A stretch of 64,000 nt of DNA from Karalla daura (GCA_029224185.1 CM055205.1:14145961-14209960), one strand, 5' to 3'; positions 48,201-53,616 are shown, counted from the first letter of the stretch. Made by a program: numbers and translations. Notes: a model not told the origin generated them from the letters alone.

Positions 48201-49817
48201 CAGGCCCTGACCACAGGAATTCTGGGACAAGTGACCTATACTTTACATGCGGCCCAGGGCAGTCAAACACAGAGCTCTGCCATCACAACATAATAATACA
48301 GTAGGCTTTTTTCTCAGAGACGAGCAGAGAGGACAAAAAGAAAGTCTGGCTTAACAAAAGAAATGAGAACCAGCTCAGGAAAGTGTCAAGCTCTTGCTCG
48401 CTTTGACATTTTCCAATAACATAATGGCTTTCAAGCCTTTTAAGCACCAGCGTTTTAGATCTGGGCAGTGTGACGGGCAAATTTGCAACACTTGAGTTTC
48501 ATCCCTATAATCTAAGTGTAATATCCAGTTGCTATTGCGCACAGCCTTCGTCCTGATGTGAACAAAATTGCAAACACCAACGCAGGCTGTGCCATCTGTC
48601 CGCGCATAGGTTGTAATCATAAGCTTTTCTGTGCTGCGGGCCATTTTTCATTTGTTTTGCGGCTTTTAAAGATGGGGCAGCAAAAGATCGACTCGGTCTG
48701 GAAAACCACTCTGCTGTCGAACGCTGGTTTGCCGTCACGGGTTGTGTGCCAGCAGTGGAACTCTCTCCTTCTCTCCCGACTCTCATATTTTGTTTTCAAT
48801 TCCATCTTGACTTCTGGCTTGAGACATTTGGCTTTTTACACAAGACCAATTAAAAAAAATGGGTGGCACAGGATCTGCCACACTTGTCTGACCTCTGTGG
48901 GTGTGTTCGTTCTGTGTGCGTGAAACACCTTGTCAGAAAGGAATGTGCTGCTTTTCTTTTCTTTTTATCCCCGAAACTGAAATTTGCCAAGATTTGTCAC
49001 TTTTCCTCCTTCACACGCCCATCGTAACCTGACACCCAGATACTTGATCATCTGTGATTCAGGCTCCTGGCAGAACTTGATGAATGAGGCAACTCCTGTT
49101 ATATCTAGTTACCCTACTGCCAATGCACACCTGTTACTACAACTTACTGACCACATTGCAAAATAAATTTGGCAAACGTGAAGGATTATTCGTTTAGAGA
49201 TAGCAGCAGACTCATATTTCTTAGCCTGCTGTGAGCACAGGTTCAGAGGTCAGAGGTTGGGTTTCTCTGGCATATTTGGTTCTTCAGGAAAGGAAGTCTT
49301 CTCCGTGCAAACATGGGGTTAATTTTGGATATTCCCTGTCAAACAAGTGCAGCCCATGTGTAATGTTGCTGACTGCTTTGAGGCAAACATTTGCAACCTT
49401 GTGTCAGTCCTCAGCCAGGGAGCCAATCACTTGTGCCTGTATGTGTTCTCAAAATAGCCCCTGAATGGTGGCAGGGGAAGTTTATTTGCAGAGGTGATAC
49501 AGCACTCACTGATTTGAACACAAGTATAAGTACAATGAGTGTCTGAATTGTGACATACTATATTGATGTTTTCATAGTTGCATGTTGCCTGAGAGTTGGA
49601 TAACCTGTTGTGAGAAGTTCTGGATGGGCTGTGAACCTCAGGGTTCTCCTACCTTGTGTGGAGCTTTGAGGAGCCTGTGGACGCCTGCTAGCTGGTTGAT
49701 GAGAGGGATGTCCTCCCTGAAGGTGTACAGAGGTGGCCGGGTGGGCTCCGGGAAGTTGGTGCTGTTGAAAGGATCGGTGTCGTCCAAAAACTGAACCCTG
49801 CAGACAAACGTGGCCAT
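2312..49817 (-). CDS. fhod3: Formin homology 2 domain-containing protein 3 (complete, 29 coding exons)
   Basis: A diaphanous-related formin that nucleates and bundles actin and, in muscle, is needed for sarcomere assembly. Exons in transcript order: 49653-49817, 44019-44128, 40652-40719, 24261-24328, 23378-23483, 19759-19853, 19116-19227, 18931-19025, 18690-18833, 18289-18521, 16431-16541, 15743-15940, 14595-14654, 14023-14157, 13826-13876, 11668-11885, 10123-10497, 8924-9615, 8462-8602, 7034-7192, 6046-6228, 5204-5323, 4697-4858, 4023-4213, 3728-3932, 3540-3563, 3029-3236, 2604-2768, 2312-2388. All phases join and the lengths sum to 4,671 nt (1,556 aa plus stop), in the range of long mammalian FHOD3 isoforms. 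Order: GBD about 1-115, FH3/DID 115-340, basic linker, coiled coil 530-600, acidic region 660-800, FH1 860-1005, FH2 1005-1400, CK2-type insert 1400-1407, DAD 1500-1556. Wording such as MATFVCRVQFLDDTDPFNST matches FHOD3 better than FHOD1. The teleost a/b paralogue is not decided. The start is the FHOD-family Met with G at -3 and +4. Confidence 0.95.
3029..3236 (-). CDS. fhod3: fhod3 exon 27: Ser-rich spacer before the DAD
   Basis: It encodes a Ser/Ala run (GSGSSSSAPAGSQ), then LGHSEDAAEHEHMKAVLRTS and LRTRTRSRPGR. This matches the FHOD3 segment containing YAEDAAEHENMKAVLKTS and RTRSRASRG. It enters in phase 0 and leaves in phase 1, and it is flanked directly by a long GA microsatellite at its acceptor side (3245-3292). 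Likely a disordered spacer between FH2 and DAD. Confidence 0.88.
3245..3292. repeat. GA microsatellite next to fhod3 exon 27
   Basis: About 48 bp of GA (CT on the coding strand). It begins 8 bp from the acceptor of exon 27, so it forms that exon's polypyrimidine tract. Confidence 0.92.
3540..3563 (-). CDS. fhod3: fhod3 exon 26: 24-nt microexon with CK2-type motif
   Basis: A 24-nt frame-neutral exon encoding SDDEEESE, with an acceptor reading ctctgtag and a donor reading GAG|gtatcc. Mammalian FHOD3 has a muscle-specific exon with the motif T(D/E)5XE, phosphorylated by CK2 and used for myofibril targeting. The fish segment fits that pattern residue for residue, with Ser in place of the leading Thr (Ser is the commoner CK2 acceptor). 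Exons 25 and 27 join in phase 0 with or without it, so it can be a cassette. Muscle-specific inclusion is inferred from the mammalian gene. Confidence 0.8.
3685..3717. repeat. GT microsatellite between fhod3 exons 25 and 26
   Basis: A GT run (CA on the coding strand) that ends about 10 bp from the exon 25 donor at 3727 and lies upstream of the 24-nt cassette exon. Confidence 0.9.
3728..8602 (-). CDS. fhod3: fhod3 exons 19-25: FH2 actin-nucleating domain
   Basis: The seven exons (8462-8602, 7034-7192, 6046-6228, 5204-5323, 4697-4858, 4023-4213, 3728-3932) encode the FH2 core in order: WSKLDQVKLDTAKLEHLFE (lasso side), RSNAIN and ILNFDEYALNKEGIE, KILTMIPTEEEKQKIQEAQL, LSSISELSARLQLWAFKMDY, LSTLLAIGNFLNGSN, LEKVPEVKDTVHKQSLLHH, QMERRCKASWDHLKVIAKHE and RTTRDRVLQQKQKRADHRER. 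The GNFLNG motif is the FH2 hallmark. The domain dimerises, nucleates actin and stays on barbed ends. No premature stop or frame slip is seen. Intron sequences between the exons hold no other recognisable genes; 7193-8461 is the longest and carries only a tRNA-like SINE relic near 8330-8390. Confidence 0.94.
8330..8395 (-). repeat. Possible tRNA-derived SINE relic
   Basis: On the minus strand an A-box-like GGCTCAGTGG is followed within a few bases by a B-box-like GGTTTGAATCC (one mismatch to the consensus). The spacing is far shorter than in a tRNA, so this looks like a deleted SINE head and not a functional tRNA gene. Confidence 0.3.
8924..9615 (-). CDS. fhod3: fhod3 exon 18: acidic linker, FH1 proline-rich region and start of FH2
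   Basis: The largest exon (692 nt, phase 1 to 0). It starts LKEEEVNEQCSKLLNSKLFMLDMLY, which matches the FHOD3 TNKRFMLDMLYAHN segment, runs through a Glu/Lys-rich stretch, then IWDQLLASPRELRIGDINFTDL (the conserved pre-FH1 motif). Five runs of 5 to 9 prolines follow, and it ends KKKKTIRLFWSE at the FH2 boundary. The polyproline tracks recruit profilin-actin and feed barbed-end elongation. The opposite strand carries long G/S/L-rich ORFs that are only antisense shadows of this composition. Confidence 0.93.
9616..10122 (-). other. fhod3 intron 17
   Basis: Nothing beyond ordinary intron sequence and splice sites was seen in this roughly 500-bp gap. Confidence 0.6.
10123..10497 (-). CDS. fhod3: fhod3 exon 17: acidic Glu-rich block
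   Basis: 375 nt, phase 1 to 1. It encodes GEADDSSASVETEDKEAP, then several Glu runs (the longest 13 consecutive Glu, from a GAG/GAA trinucleotide tract at about 10407-10440), then LSDKERQNEEVNEKDNCSAS and STLERE. The last part matches FHOD3 LSEKERQNEGVNERDNCSASS closely, which fixes frame and identity. The Glu runs replace a milder acidic repeat in the mammalian protein and look like recent triplet expansion in coding DNA. The segment is predicted to be disordered and to lie between the coiled coil and FH1. Confidence 0.92.
10498..11667 (-). other. fhod3 intron 16, with a CpG-rich patch
   Basis: It contains a CA repeat near 10722-10752 and a short CpG-dense patch at about 10900-11010 (several GCG, CGCC and CGGC words) inside otherwise ordinary intron. 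A tRNA B-box-like word near 11270 (minus strand) may be SINE debris. No exon was recognised. Confidence 0.5.
11668..14654 (-). CDS. fhod3: fhod3 exons 13-16: coiled-coil and linker exons
   Basis: Exon 13 (14595-14654) is Ser/Thr/Pro rich (STPSTPTTS). Exon 14 (14023-14157) reads SSYRQHQESLAAERERRR and EREERLQRIEREERNK, nearly identical to mammalian FHOD3. Exon 15 (13826-13876) reads DYVDKMEEARLAREER. Exon 16 (11668-11885) starts YKNVERLAAEEYERDRVRTS and becomes Ser/Pro rich. Together they form a charged coiled coil and a disordered linker between FH3 and FH1. All four carry phase 2 joins at their upstream ends. Intron 15 (11886-13825) holds CT and CA runs, a 20-base poly-C at 13146-13165 and nothing else recognisable. 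Confidence 0.9.
13146..13165. repeat. Poly-C tract
   Basis: Twenty consecutive C in fhod3 intron 15. Confidence 0.9.
14655..15742 (-). other. fhod3 intron 12
   Basis: Ordinary intron sequence with a short TAA-type repeat near 15228-15240. No other feature was recognised. Confidence 0.55.
15743..15940 (-). CDS. fhod3: fhod3 exon 12: Ser/Pro-rich probable cassette exon
   Basis: 66 codons, phase 2 to 2. It starts KRSIATVPATKEVSPPLRGS, contains LPYLPHTPFHLFSYDLDEEP, and ends near PKTSPA before joining RNGGG of exon 13. The acceptor used here (ttggccag after a pyrimidine-rich stretch, boundary at 15940/15941) is chosen because it keeps phase with exon 11. The frame stays open further upstream to 16103, but that acceptor would break the frame. 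I do not recognise a close mammalian counterpart. Its length is a multiple of three, so skipping is frame neutral, and this suggests an alternative exon. Confidence 0.6.
16431..16541 (-). CDS. fhod3: fhod3 exon 11: acidic probable cassette exon
   Basis: 37 codons, phase 2 to 2, reading EEEYEDGMIEEEESPVTESD and then SDELMGADTVSEQTSP. The acceptor ctctacag and donor CCCAG|gtattt are good. A long G-rich tract (16561-16575 and beyond) lies directly upstream of the acceptor on the coding strand as poly-C/CCT. The multiple-of-three length again allows exon skipping. The acidic EES/SDS motifs look like CK2 substrates, which is an inference. Confidence 0.72.
16542..18288 (-). other. fhod3 intron 10
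   Basis: About 1.7 kb of intron with purine-rich and G-rich simple sequence near its 3' end (16555-16610). No exon, RNA gene or mobile element was recognised. Confidence 0.55.
18289..18521 (-). CDS. fhod3: fhod3 exon 10: basic linker after FH3
   Basis: 233 nt, phase 0 to 2. It starts MTLRHEDGDDDQPP, then RDRRRVSLGGGDKKRGLERR and RSRRASLGRS, and ends RAEDTSER. This corresponds to FHOD3 ALRHEDGDETTEPP and RGLDRRRSRRHS. The arginine-rich stretch with RRxS motifs offers candidate basophilic-kinase sites (inference). Confidence 0.92.
18690..24328 (-). CDS. fhod3: fhod3 exons 4-9: FH3/DID armadillo-like repeats
   Basis: The exons are 24261-24328 (RLYNSNGRDLRRALFSLKQI), 23378-23483 (DDKDLVHEFVMAEGLTCLIK), 19759-19853 (LGQIMLYVDGMNGVIG), 19116-19227 (FRLVVKTALKLLLVFVEYSE), 18931-19025 (CKPWSNTMEILHEKDGVDTE) and 18690-18833 (TLAALPDQDSFYDMVDGLEE to VEQLNIYE). 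Each is nearly identical to mammalian FHOD3, so this is the autoinhibitory DID region that binds the DAD. Intron 5 (19854-23377, between exons 5 and 6) contains a separate plus-strand gene described below. Intron 4 (23484-24260) holds a short CAGT tetranucleotide run near 23850-23874. Confidence 0.94.
19854..21198. other. fhod3 intron 5, part upstream of the nested gene
   Basis: AT-rich sequence without recognisable exons. It presumably contains the distal promoter of the nested plus-strand gene; only the proximal element at 21199 is clear. Confidence 0.5.
21199..21220 (+). promoter_or_regulatory. ISRE/IRF-binding-type element
   Basis: Three GAAA units in tandem, GAAACGAAAGTGAAAG followed by TTAAAG, give the ISRE core GAAANNGAAA and several IRF half sites. 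It ends 45 bp before the ATG of the nested gene. Fish interferon-stimulated genes typically carry such an element just upstream of transcription start. Control by type I interferon/IRF is inferred from the motif alone. Confidence 0.7.
21266..22735 (+). CDS. PARP/ADP-ribosyltransferase-like domain protein with Asp-rich repeat tail (nested in fhod3)
   Basis: A 489-aa intronless ORF. Residues 1-95 are a lead-in with FFDPAYDCDF and a Cys pair (C74, C80). Residues about 92-240 resemble a family, known to me only as uncharacterised fish, invertebrate and fungal proteins, with GWYRMALKV, WLGATGWR, VPGEWPVSYHGTS (H130), GRGIYSTPD (Y158), YKIILQNRINP and IRPYGILIKEV. The HGT...GxGIY pattern is that of the PARP/ART fold, also found in fish Gig2 proteins. 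The usual third catalytic Glu is not obvious: Y230 or E236 are candidates, so activity is uncertain. Residues 241-489 are more than half acidic and built from internal repeats. There is no signal peptide or membrane segment. The start has G at -3, and an ISRE lies 45 bp upstream. The gene sits antisense inside FHOD3 intron 5. A virus-response role is inferred; a retrogene origin is possible. The coding call is firm, the function open. Confidence 0.85.
   Translation: MFLDSKLRFEIISSLLGKEIKPYKDEKCGTAQDILSVDDFHLHNVIGKRKAARETFVKEEDFFDPAYDCDFTQCSDKDKCTRGDEVYERPKGWYRMALKVNGKYPDGDTWLGATGWRNHSVPGEWPVSYHGTSLGGAKGIIKSTYTAGDGAMYGRGIYSTPDIRVAEREEYAKTFTSKSTGKSYKIILQNRINPKNREICKRFDYWLVPVNKGTSAAEERAIVESSIRPYGILIKEVEEEEDKDCWGSQQTKSVDYGSISSNDDDSDGGGDGSNHSDYDDDYDDEGEKYDHDKDDDDGEKYDHDKDDDEGEKYDHVDVDDIFGDDDDDEDDEGEEYDRDIDADEGEKSEHDADEDDACDGDNDGSERVDDVDVDDIFGDDDDDEDDEDDGDMEGGDDGHDDKEEDDGDGGSGKEGGDDGGIDDEDGDNADTYEDNDKDHEDYNEDDEDVCDDDDVCDDDDVCDDYDYDDAGGYNDYDGGKDDDDYGDWD
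22121..22427 (+). repeat. Coding minisatellites in the acidic tail
   Basis: Two levels of repetition are visible. A 36-nt unit (12 residues, GEKYDHDKDDD plus D/E) is tandem at 22121-22156 and 22157-22192, with a partial third. A 52-nt stretch at 22211-22262 recurs exactly at 22376-22427 and encodes VDVDDIFGDDDDDEDDE in both places. Further on, an 18-nt VCDDDD unit is repeated around 22610-22655, putting Cys at residues 450, 456 and 462. All units are multiples of three, so length changes preserve the frame. Confidence 0.85.
22736..23330 (+). other. 3' UTR of the nested ART-like gene, with poly(A) signal
   Basis: About 600 bp after the stop at 22733-22735, with AATAAA at 23307-23312 as the first strong hexamer. 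It would end the transcript less than 70 bp from FHOD3 exon 5 (23378), leaving the two genes convergent on that exon's donor side. No other coding potential was seen. Confidence 0.55.
24749..24785. repeat. CA microsatellite
   Basis: Uninterrupted CA dinucleotides inside fhod3 intron 3, with shorter imperfect CA just before it. Confidence 0.9.
27060..27330. repeat. Degraded teleost interspersed repeat
   Basis: It contains the word groups GGAATAAACTCCCTGAGGGC, GTAAAGCAGTTTGAATTGCC, and GTATGAATGGCACCATACAA followed by ACAAACTTGCC. This resembles a very common fish repeat tail (GTAAAGCACTTTGAATTGCC, then a TGCTATACAAATAAA-like end). The class is not assigned, and there is no ORF. Confidence 0.5.
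30894..30993. repeat. Compound GT/GA microsatellite
   Basis: About 54 bp of GT dinucleotides pass directly into about 46 bp of GA dinucleotides. It heads a cluster of four long dinucleotide arrays within 31-31.5 kb. Confidence 0.92.
31103..31142. repeat. CA microsatellite
   Basis: Uninterrupted CA dinucleotides; part of the 31-kb cluster. Confidence 0.9.
31318..31357. repeat. CA microsatellite
   Basis: CA dinucleotides with one interruption near the start; part of the 31-kb cluster. Confidence 0.9.
31462..31510. repeat. CA microsatellite
   Basis: Uninterrupted CA dinucleotides; part of the 31-kb cluster. Confidence 0.9.
33324..33402. repeat. Long GT microsatellite
   Basis: About 79 bp of pure GT, the longest dinucleotide array in the window, followed by a short GA run. 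It is likely polymorphic and a potential Z-DNA former. Confidence 0.95.
37080..37170 (+). repeat. Fragment of a teleost SINE-like interspersed repeat
   Basis: The order of words (GTCCAGTCTAAAGAAATGCG, GTTTAGGTCAGTTAGAGACT, TTAAATTACCC, then GTGTATGAGTATAAATGA) is the body of the same repeat family found at 46160, 47690, 59530 and, inverted, at 39420. The head is missing. Confidence 0.55.
39420..39630 (-). repeat. Inverted copy of the teleost SINE-like repeat
   Basis: It contains GACACCCTGGACAAGTC, CACACAGACATAATTCATTC, CACCTAGGTACTA and GTGGAGAACATGCAAAATCC. On the minus strand this reads as the standard body (gcatgttctcc ... aattgcccctaggtg ... gacctgtccagggtg) with decay. Confidence 0.6.
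40652..49817 (-). CDS. fhod3: fhod3 exons 1-3: GTPase-binding N-terminal domain
   Basis: Exon 1 (49653-49817) encodes MATFVCRVQFLDDTDPFNST, NFPEPTRPPLYTFREDIPL and NQLAGVHRLLKAPHK. Exon 2 (44019-44128) encodes LDDCALQLSHNGTYLDLESS and LAEQRDELEGFQQDDTG. Exon 3 (40652-40719) encodes SRGKKHSVILRTQLTVRVHA. These match the ubiquitin-like GBD of mammalian FHOD3. The introns are 5.5, 3.3 and 16.3 kb, so the first three exons are spread over 25 kb while the remaining 26 occupy 22 kb. An out-of-frame ATG lies 11 nt upstream of the start (see findings). Confidence 0.93.
40720..44018 (-). other. fhod3 intron 2
   Basis: It holds a CT run at 41699-41727 and scattered CA. No gene-like feature was recognised. 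The 42000-42650 portion is repeat-poor. Confidence 0.55.
45224..45273. repeat. CA microsatellite
   Basis: CA dinucleotides with one ATA interruption in fhod3 intron 1. Confidence 0.9.
45636..45656. repeat. Poly-C tract
   Basis: About 21 consecutive C in fhod3 intron 1, in a C-rich neighbourhood. Confidence 0.88.
46160..46330 (+). repeat. Teleost SINE-like interspersed repeat
   Basis: It reads as the common fish repeat body with decay: GGCCTTTCTGTGGGGAGCTT, a TTCTCC word, GGGTTCTTCAGGTATTCTAG, CCAAAAATATGCATGTTTAG, GGCTCTAAATTGCCCCTGG and GTGAGTGTGAGAGTG. Confidence 0.65.
47690..47890 (+). repeat. Teleost SINE-like repeat with tRNA-like head
   Basis: The most complete copy here. The head has CACTGGCTTGGTGAATGGTA, CCTCACAGCAGGAAGGTCTC and a B-box-like CTGAATCC. 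The body has GGGTTTTCTCAGAGTAGTCC, GAAAAACATGTC and GTGAGTGTGAGACTGAG. The A-box/B-box-like head supports a tRNA-derived SINE origin. Confidence 0.6.
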
Positions 49818-50250
49818 TGCGCATCCATACAAGTGGCTCCTTTCCGAGCCCGGCCTGGGTTAGAGAGCCGCACCGGCGGCTCCGCAGCTCCGCTGTGTGA
49901 GCTCTCTCCTCCTCCTCCTCCTCCTCCCCCCTCCTTCTCCTCTTCCTCCTCCTCAGCTGCCGCTGCCGCTGCTGGTAACAACAACAAACCCCGGGTCGCC
50001 AAGTGCGCTCTGTGCGCCCTGCGCGCACTGTGTGCCGCGTCCTCTTGTAGGACTTGAGGGGCTGGGGACGAGGAGGATTGGTGCTGGATGCGAGGTAGAG
50101 AAACCCGCTGTGTCTGGTCTGCCTCACCTCCCTGCTTACTTCCCTGGATGCGTTATCCCCTCAGAGGCAGGTGGCCTGTGGAGGACTGCAGCTCTGCAGC
50201 CGGGCAGGCGGCGAGGGAGGGAGGGAGGGATCAGCGCAGCTTGGGACAGC
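49818..50250 (-). promoter_or_regulatory. fhod3 5' UTR and CpG-rich promoter region
   Basis: GC- and CpG-rich sequence directly upstream of the FHOD3 start, with GAGGAGGAG-type purine runs on the coding strand (49905-49960). No TATA box was seen. The transcription start cannot be placed from sequence alone. Confidence 0.5.
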
Positions 50251-50449
50251 CGGTCTGAGTCTCTGTAAATCCACCCTCCCCTCTGCCATCCCTCCCCACC
50301 CACACCCATATCTATTTCTCCCCCCCTTCTGCCTCATCTCTCCCTCCCCCCTCAGGTGGCCCGTCACTGTAGCCGGCTTAGTGGTGGCTTCCTATATGAA
50401 AATGAAGTGAACTGATCCTATAAAAATATATTTTTGTAGTCTTTTTATA

Positions 50450-50640
50450 GCCTTCCTAGGGACCTGAGAGCAGCTGAGTTTCGACATGTTTAAAAGAAAA
50501 CTGAATACATACTGTACCTTTTTAGCCTGGCTTTCATCTACAGTTTGTCTAAAAGACTTACTATGTCTATGTTTTTCTCAAATGTCTTTTAGTCCACTTT
50601 TGTATGATTTTGGTGGTTATTATTAAATTATTATTTTAAT
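50450..50640. repeat. Degraded teleost interspersed repeat
   Basis: The words GACCTGAGAGCAGCTGAGTT, ACATGTTTAAAAGAAAACTG and TTTAGCCTGGCTTTCA match a common fish repeat. They resemble the one at 27060-27330 but come from a different part of it. A GATA run follows at 50656-50673. Confidence 0.4.
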
Positions 50641-50999
50641 GATAGTTGTTTCTAAATAGATAGATAGATAGATCGCCCAACTGTGTTTTATATATGTGCA
50701 GTATAGAGAGAGACGCACTATGGTCTCTTGCATGATGTGGCTTGACTGTTTTGGCTCCCATGTGCGGTGCTTCAAATAAAAGTGCCAACTGCACAAATAA
50801 ATGCATTGTAAAAACTGCCTCAACGACAAAGTCACAGCAGAGAGAGACTGTAGGTTGAGAACAGAGAGAAAGAGAGAAAGATACAAGGGTATCACAAAGG
50901 TCTAAACTTGAGGTCAGCCTTGTCCAGGAGGGGAATGCCTCTGAGCAAGGCACTTCACCTGAATTACTCCCAACTGAAATGTACACAAATTTCCCAGTT

Positions 51000-51460
51000 C
51001 AAACTGAAGTTCCTGAATTACCCAAAAGGAGATACCTCTCCAATCCCCAGTCATGAGTTTTGTCTTTGTTGTCAATTAGTTTTGATGTGAGCTTCAGTGC
51101 AATTTTGTCCAAATACCGCCATCTTGTGGCTCAAATTGGGCTCCGCTGCAACTGCAATGCTACGGCCAGAAAATCGAGTTTGCTGTCTCTAGCTACGGCA
51201 AAGGCACTGCAACACATTGCATAGGGGCATCAAGATGATGTGAGATTTAAGATTTGTGTAAAATTATTCTAGTGTCAATGTGTTACAAGAATCATCATCA
51301 GATTTCAACCTACCCAGAAGGATTTCTAACTGAAATCTCCCCGAGGTATGAACCAGCCCGAGTGAATGTGCTGAATGAAGAATTATTTTCTTTCAATCAA
51401 TTTTGCTGCAAGTTTGAATGCAATTTTGTCCACAGACCGCCATCATCACGTGGCCATCAT
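51000..51460 (+). repeat. Diverged tandem duplication
   Basis: Two units (about 51000-51137 and 51305-51460) share the same order of words: an AGTTTTGATGT/ATTTTGCTGC core, then GAGCTTCAGTGCAATTTTGT versus AAGTTTGAATGCAATTTTGT, then CCAAATACCGCCATC versus CCACAGACCGCCATC, then a GTGG end. Neither unit has a meaningful ORF. Confidence 0.6.
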
Positions 51461-52324
51461 CACCCGACATAAACGTCCAGAACGCGGTTCTTACTTAAAC
51501 TTAAAACCAGACGGTCGATGGAGAGTTACAATCTAGCCTCCGTTTATAACAGAATAAAGTAAGTACGACATAGAAATAGACAAAGATTGGTAGGATATGT
51601 CCATAATAAATCAGCTTCTGTACCATCGACCCTCTTAATATTGCAACATAACTTCGAGGTGGTCAAAACGATCGGGATTTAATGAAAGAAAAAAAGTTGA
51701 TTTCTCCCCGTCTGGAATTGACAGGCGGAGATACTGTCCACTATACTAACGAGAAGGCACACAGCCCCGCCCACATAGACATAGAAATCCAGGACCTAGA
51801 TACCACTTTATCAACTTTTCAATTATTCTCTCGTTTTTAACGCATGCTAGCAGTTCTACATTGTGTCATTCTACGTCTTAATTGCTATTGGTCTGAAGAA
51901 ATACGTCCACAATTACGTCCCCCGGTACTAGCATTTGTTGATAATACAAATTGTGTTTGGATATTATACCTGCACTTTGATAGGAAGAAAAGTTCTACTT
52001 TCTGTGCATAACCAAATATCAAGATCTTTGTTAAATAATTTCCTCAGTTAATAATGTGGGAAATGCATTATTATTTTACTCCGTGGAAATTTTGCTGTTA
52101 ATTTTAATACAATCCCGTTAGCATCCAAACCACTTGACCAGTTTTTGCAACATATGTATCCATTTTCACTGCATCCAGAATTTTCCTCCTTCCTTTGTTC
52201 ATATTCTAGTGCCACCCAACAGCAACAACTTCAACATCTTTCTGCCAGTATATTCACTATCTCTCCTTCCTGTTCATGCCCAAGTCATTTCACTCTGGCT
52301 CTTGTCTCTTGTCATTTAACACTG

Positions 52325-52440
52325 TTGTAAAGTCATCTATCAATTTGGCCATCACTATGGCAAACAAGACGAGGCTTCGAGCTGATCCTTGATCCGGTCT
52401 CACCTCCACTTTCCTCTCTTCTGTCACATTGTTTAATGAA
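52325..52440 (-). mobile_element. Dead non-LTR (RTE-type) reverse-transcriptase fragment
   Basis: On the minus strand one frame reads KVEVRPDQGSARSLVLFAIV and continues MAKLIDD. This aligns by eye with the RTE/BovB-like reverse-transcriptase motif VxVGLHQGSALSPFLFAIVMD. Conserved residues are altered and no long ORF surrounds it, so it is a short inactive relic. Confidence 0.55.
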
Positions 52441-52541
52441 TGAGGATTGGACTGCCCTCTCATTCTGAGCTCATTGAGCTCTCATTTGTCCGCTCGTGCA
52501 GGACAGCTGTAGTGATTCATAGACCCCGCACAGCGTGGCCA

Positions 52542-52613
52542 GCCGTGATCGTATAGTGGTTAGTACTCTGCGTTGTGGCCGCAGCAACCCCGGTTCGAAT
52601 CCGGGTCACGGCA
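52542..52613 (+). tRNA. tRNA-His (GTG anticodon)
   Basis: A 72-nt cloverleaf. The acceptor stem GCCGTGA pairs with TCACGGC. The D arm contains TAGTGGTTAGTA, the anticodon loop reads TTGTGGC, the T arm reads CCCCGGTTCGAATCCGGG, and the discriminator is A. The B box GGTTCGAATCC is perfect. A TTTTT Pol III terminator follows 2 nt after the 3' end. The histidine-specific extra G(-1) is added after transcription and so is not encoded. Confidence 0.97.
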
Positions 52614-53034
52614 GCTTTTTCCTAGTACCAAAATAACAAAAAGTTCCTCTTTCACACAAATTGAGGAGGACACCTAAAAAGAATCAACGGGGATGAAAAA
52701 AATGGCTTTCGTTTGTCTTCATATCAAACACATGTTACTGTAATGCTCAACAGGATATTAAATTAAACAACAGTGTTTAATATCAAGACAGTAAAGACAA
52801 GAATAGATATATAGTAAATACTACACAATGTCAAACTATGGCGGGTAAGGCACTAATGCCACGGACAACATTTATAAAATAAATCATAATCATTCATGCA
52901 ACAGGTGAAGGTCATTCTGATAAAGGATTTATTTTAGCTTTCAGTGAGCATACAAGGGTTCCCTCTCGTTTACATCTGTGAACTCCGTCACCATTCAGTG
53001 CACTGTGATGCAGAGTGGACGCAGCGCGTGGCCA

Positions 53035-53106
53035 GCCGTGATCGTATAGTGGTTAGTACTCTGCGTTGTGGCCGCAGCGACCCCGGTTCGAATCCGGGTC
53101 ACGGCA
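53035..53106 (+). tRNA. tRNA-His (GTG anticodon), second copy
   Basis: Identical to the copy 493 bp upstream except for one A-to-G change next to the anticodon stem in the variable region, which leaves the cloverleaf intact. The 5' flank GCGTGGCCA is also shared, pointing to a segmental tandem duplication. A TTTT terminator follows at 53112. Confidence 0.97.
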
Positions 53107-53339
53107 GCTCCTTTTCAGGTAATAATATAGAATGAATCTTCCATGGTTATTGGTGATATTAGTGGAAGTACGTTGTCAAATTCAATAGAGTCCATGTCAG
53201 TATACTGTATTTCCTCACAAAATGTATGTGCGTCACGTAAAACAAAATCAAGAGAGAAAATTAATAAATCACAAGTCTGAAGTATCCCTATTGATACTGT
53301 CGATACTGCAGTTGTTTATTCCGACAAAATAGCGGTGAC

Positions 53340-53616
53340 ATGAAGTCTCGCGCGAGCACGTTTGAAAATCCCGTCCGAGTAAACCAGGAAGTGGGATGGC
53401 GGAAACGTAAATCCACCTCACGCTTCCAGTGAATAGTTTTTTGAGGTTGACGTGTGTTCATCGGCTCTCGACTGGAGAGGCCAGCCTGAGGGAGGGTCAG
53501 ATGCGTCCAGCTACCAGCCTCCGGATGGTTTTTAAGCACCGCGGTCCCCTCGTTTCACGGCGGTGAAGTGAAAGGACGGAGATCCATCAATGGTCCAGCT
53601 GTGACATCCAGCACCG
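53340..53616 (+). promoter_or_regulatory. Probable CLPTM1L promoter and noncoding first exon
   Basis: A CpG-rich island in AT-rich surroundings. It contains TCTCGCGCGAGC at about 53346 (close to the palindromic TCTCGCGAGA promoter motif) and GATGGCGGAAACG at about 53395, and ends in a good donor, GCACCG|gtaggt at 53616/53617. A plausible matching acceptor (tgtgtag) lies at 54937, in front of the CLPTM1L start exon. The joining is inferred. The exon would carry a 4-codon upstream ORF starting at about 53590. Confidence 0.45.

Larger units (their letters stand above)
44129..49652 (-). other. fhod3 intron 1
   Basis: It contains a CA array (45224-45273), a poly-C tract (45636-45656), a GGAT tetranucleotide patch near 46360-46390, two SINE-like repeats (46160-46330 and 47690-47890) and no recognisable exon. 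Confidence 0.55.
50251..52541. other. Intergenic region between fhod3 and the tRNA genes
   Basis: It contains interspersed-repeat debris (50450-50640), a diverged tandem duplication (51000-51460) and a reverse-transcriptase relic (52325-52440). No intact gene was recognised. Confidence 0.55.

Noticed and set aside
48558..48923. 121-codon plus-strand ORF in FHOD3 intron 1
   Set aside because: It has no recognisable family features, no promoter or poly(A) context, and ordinary intron composition.
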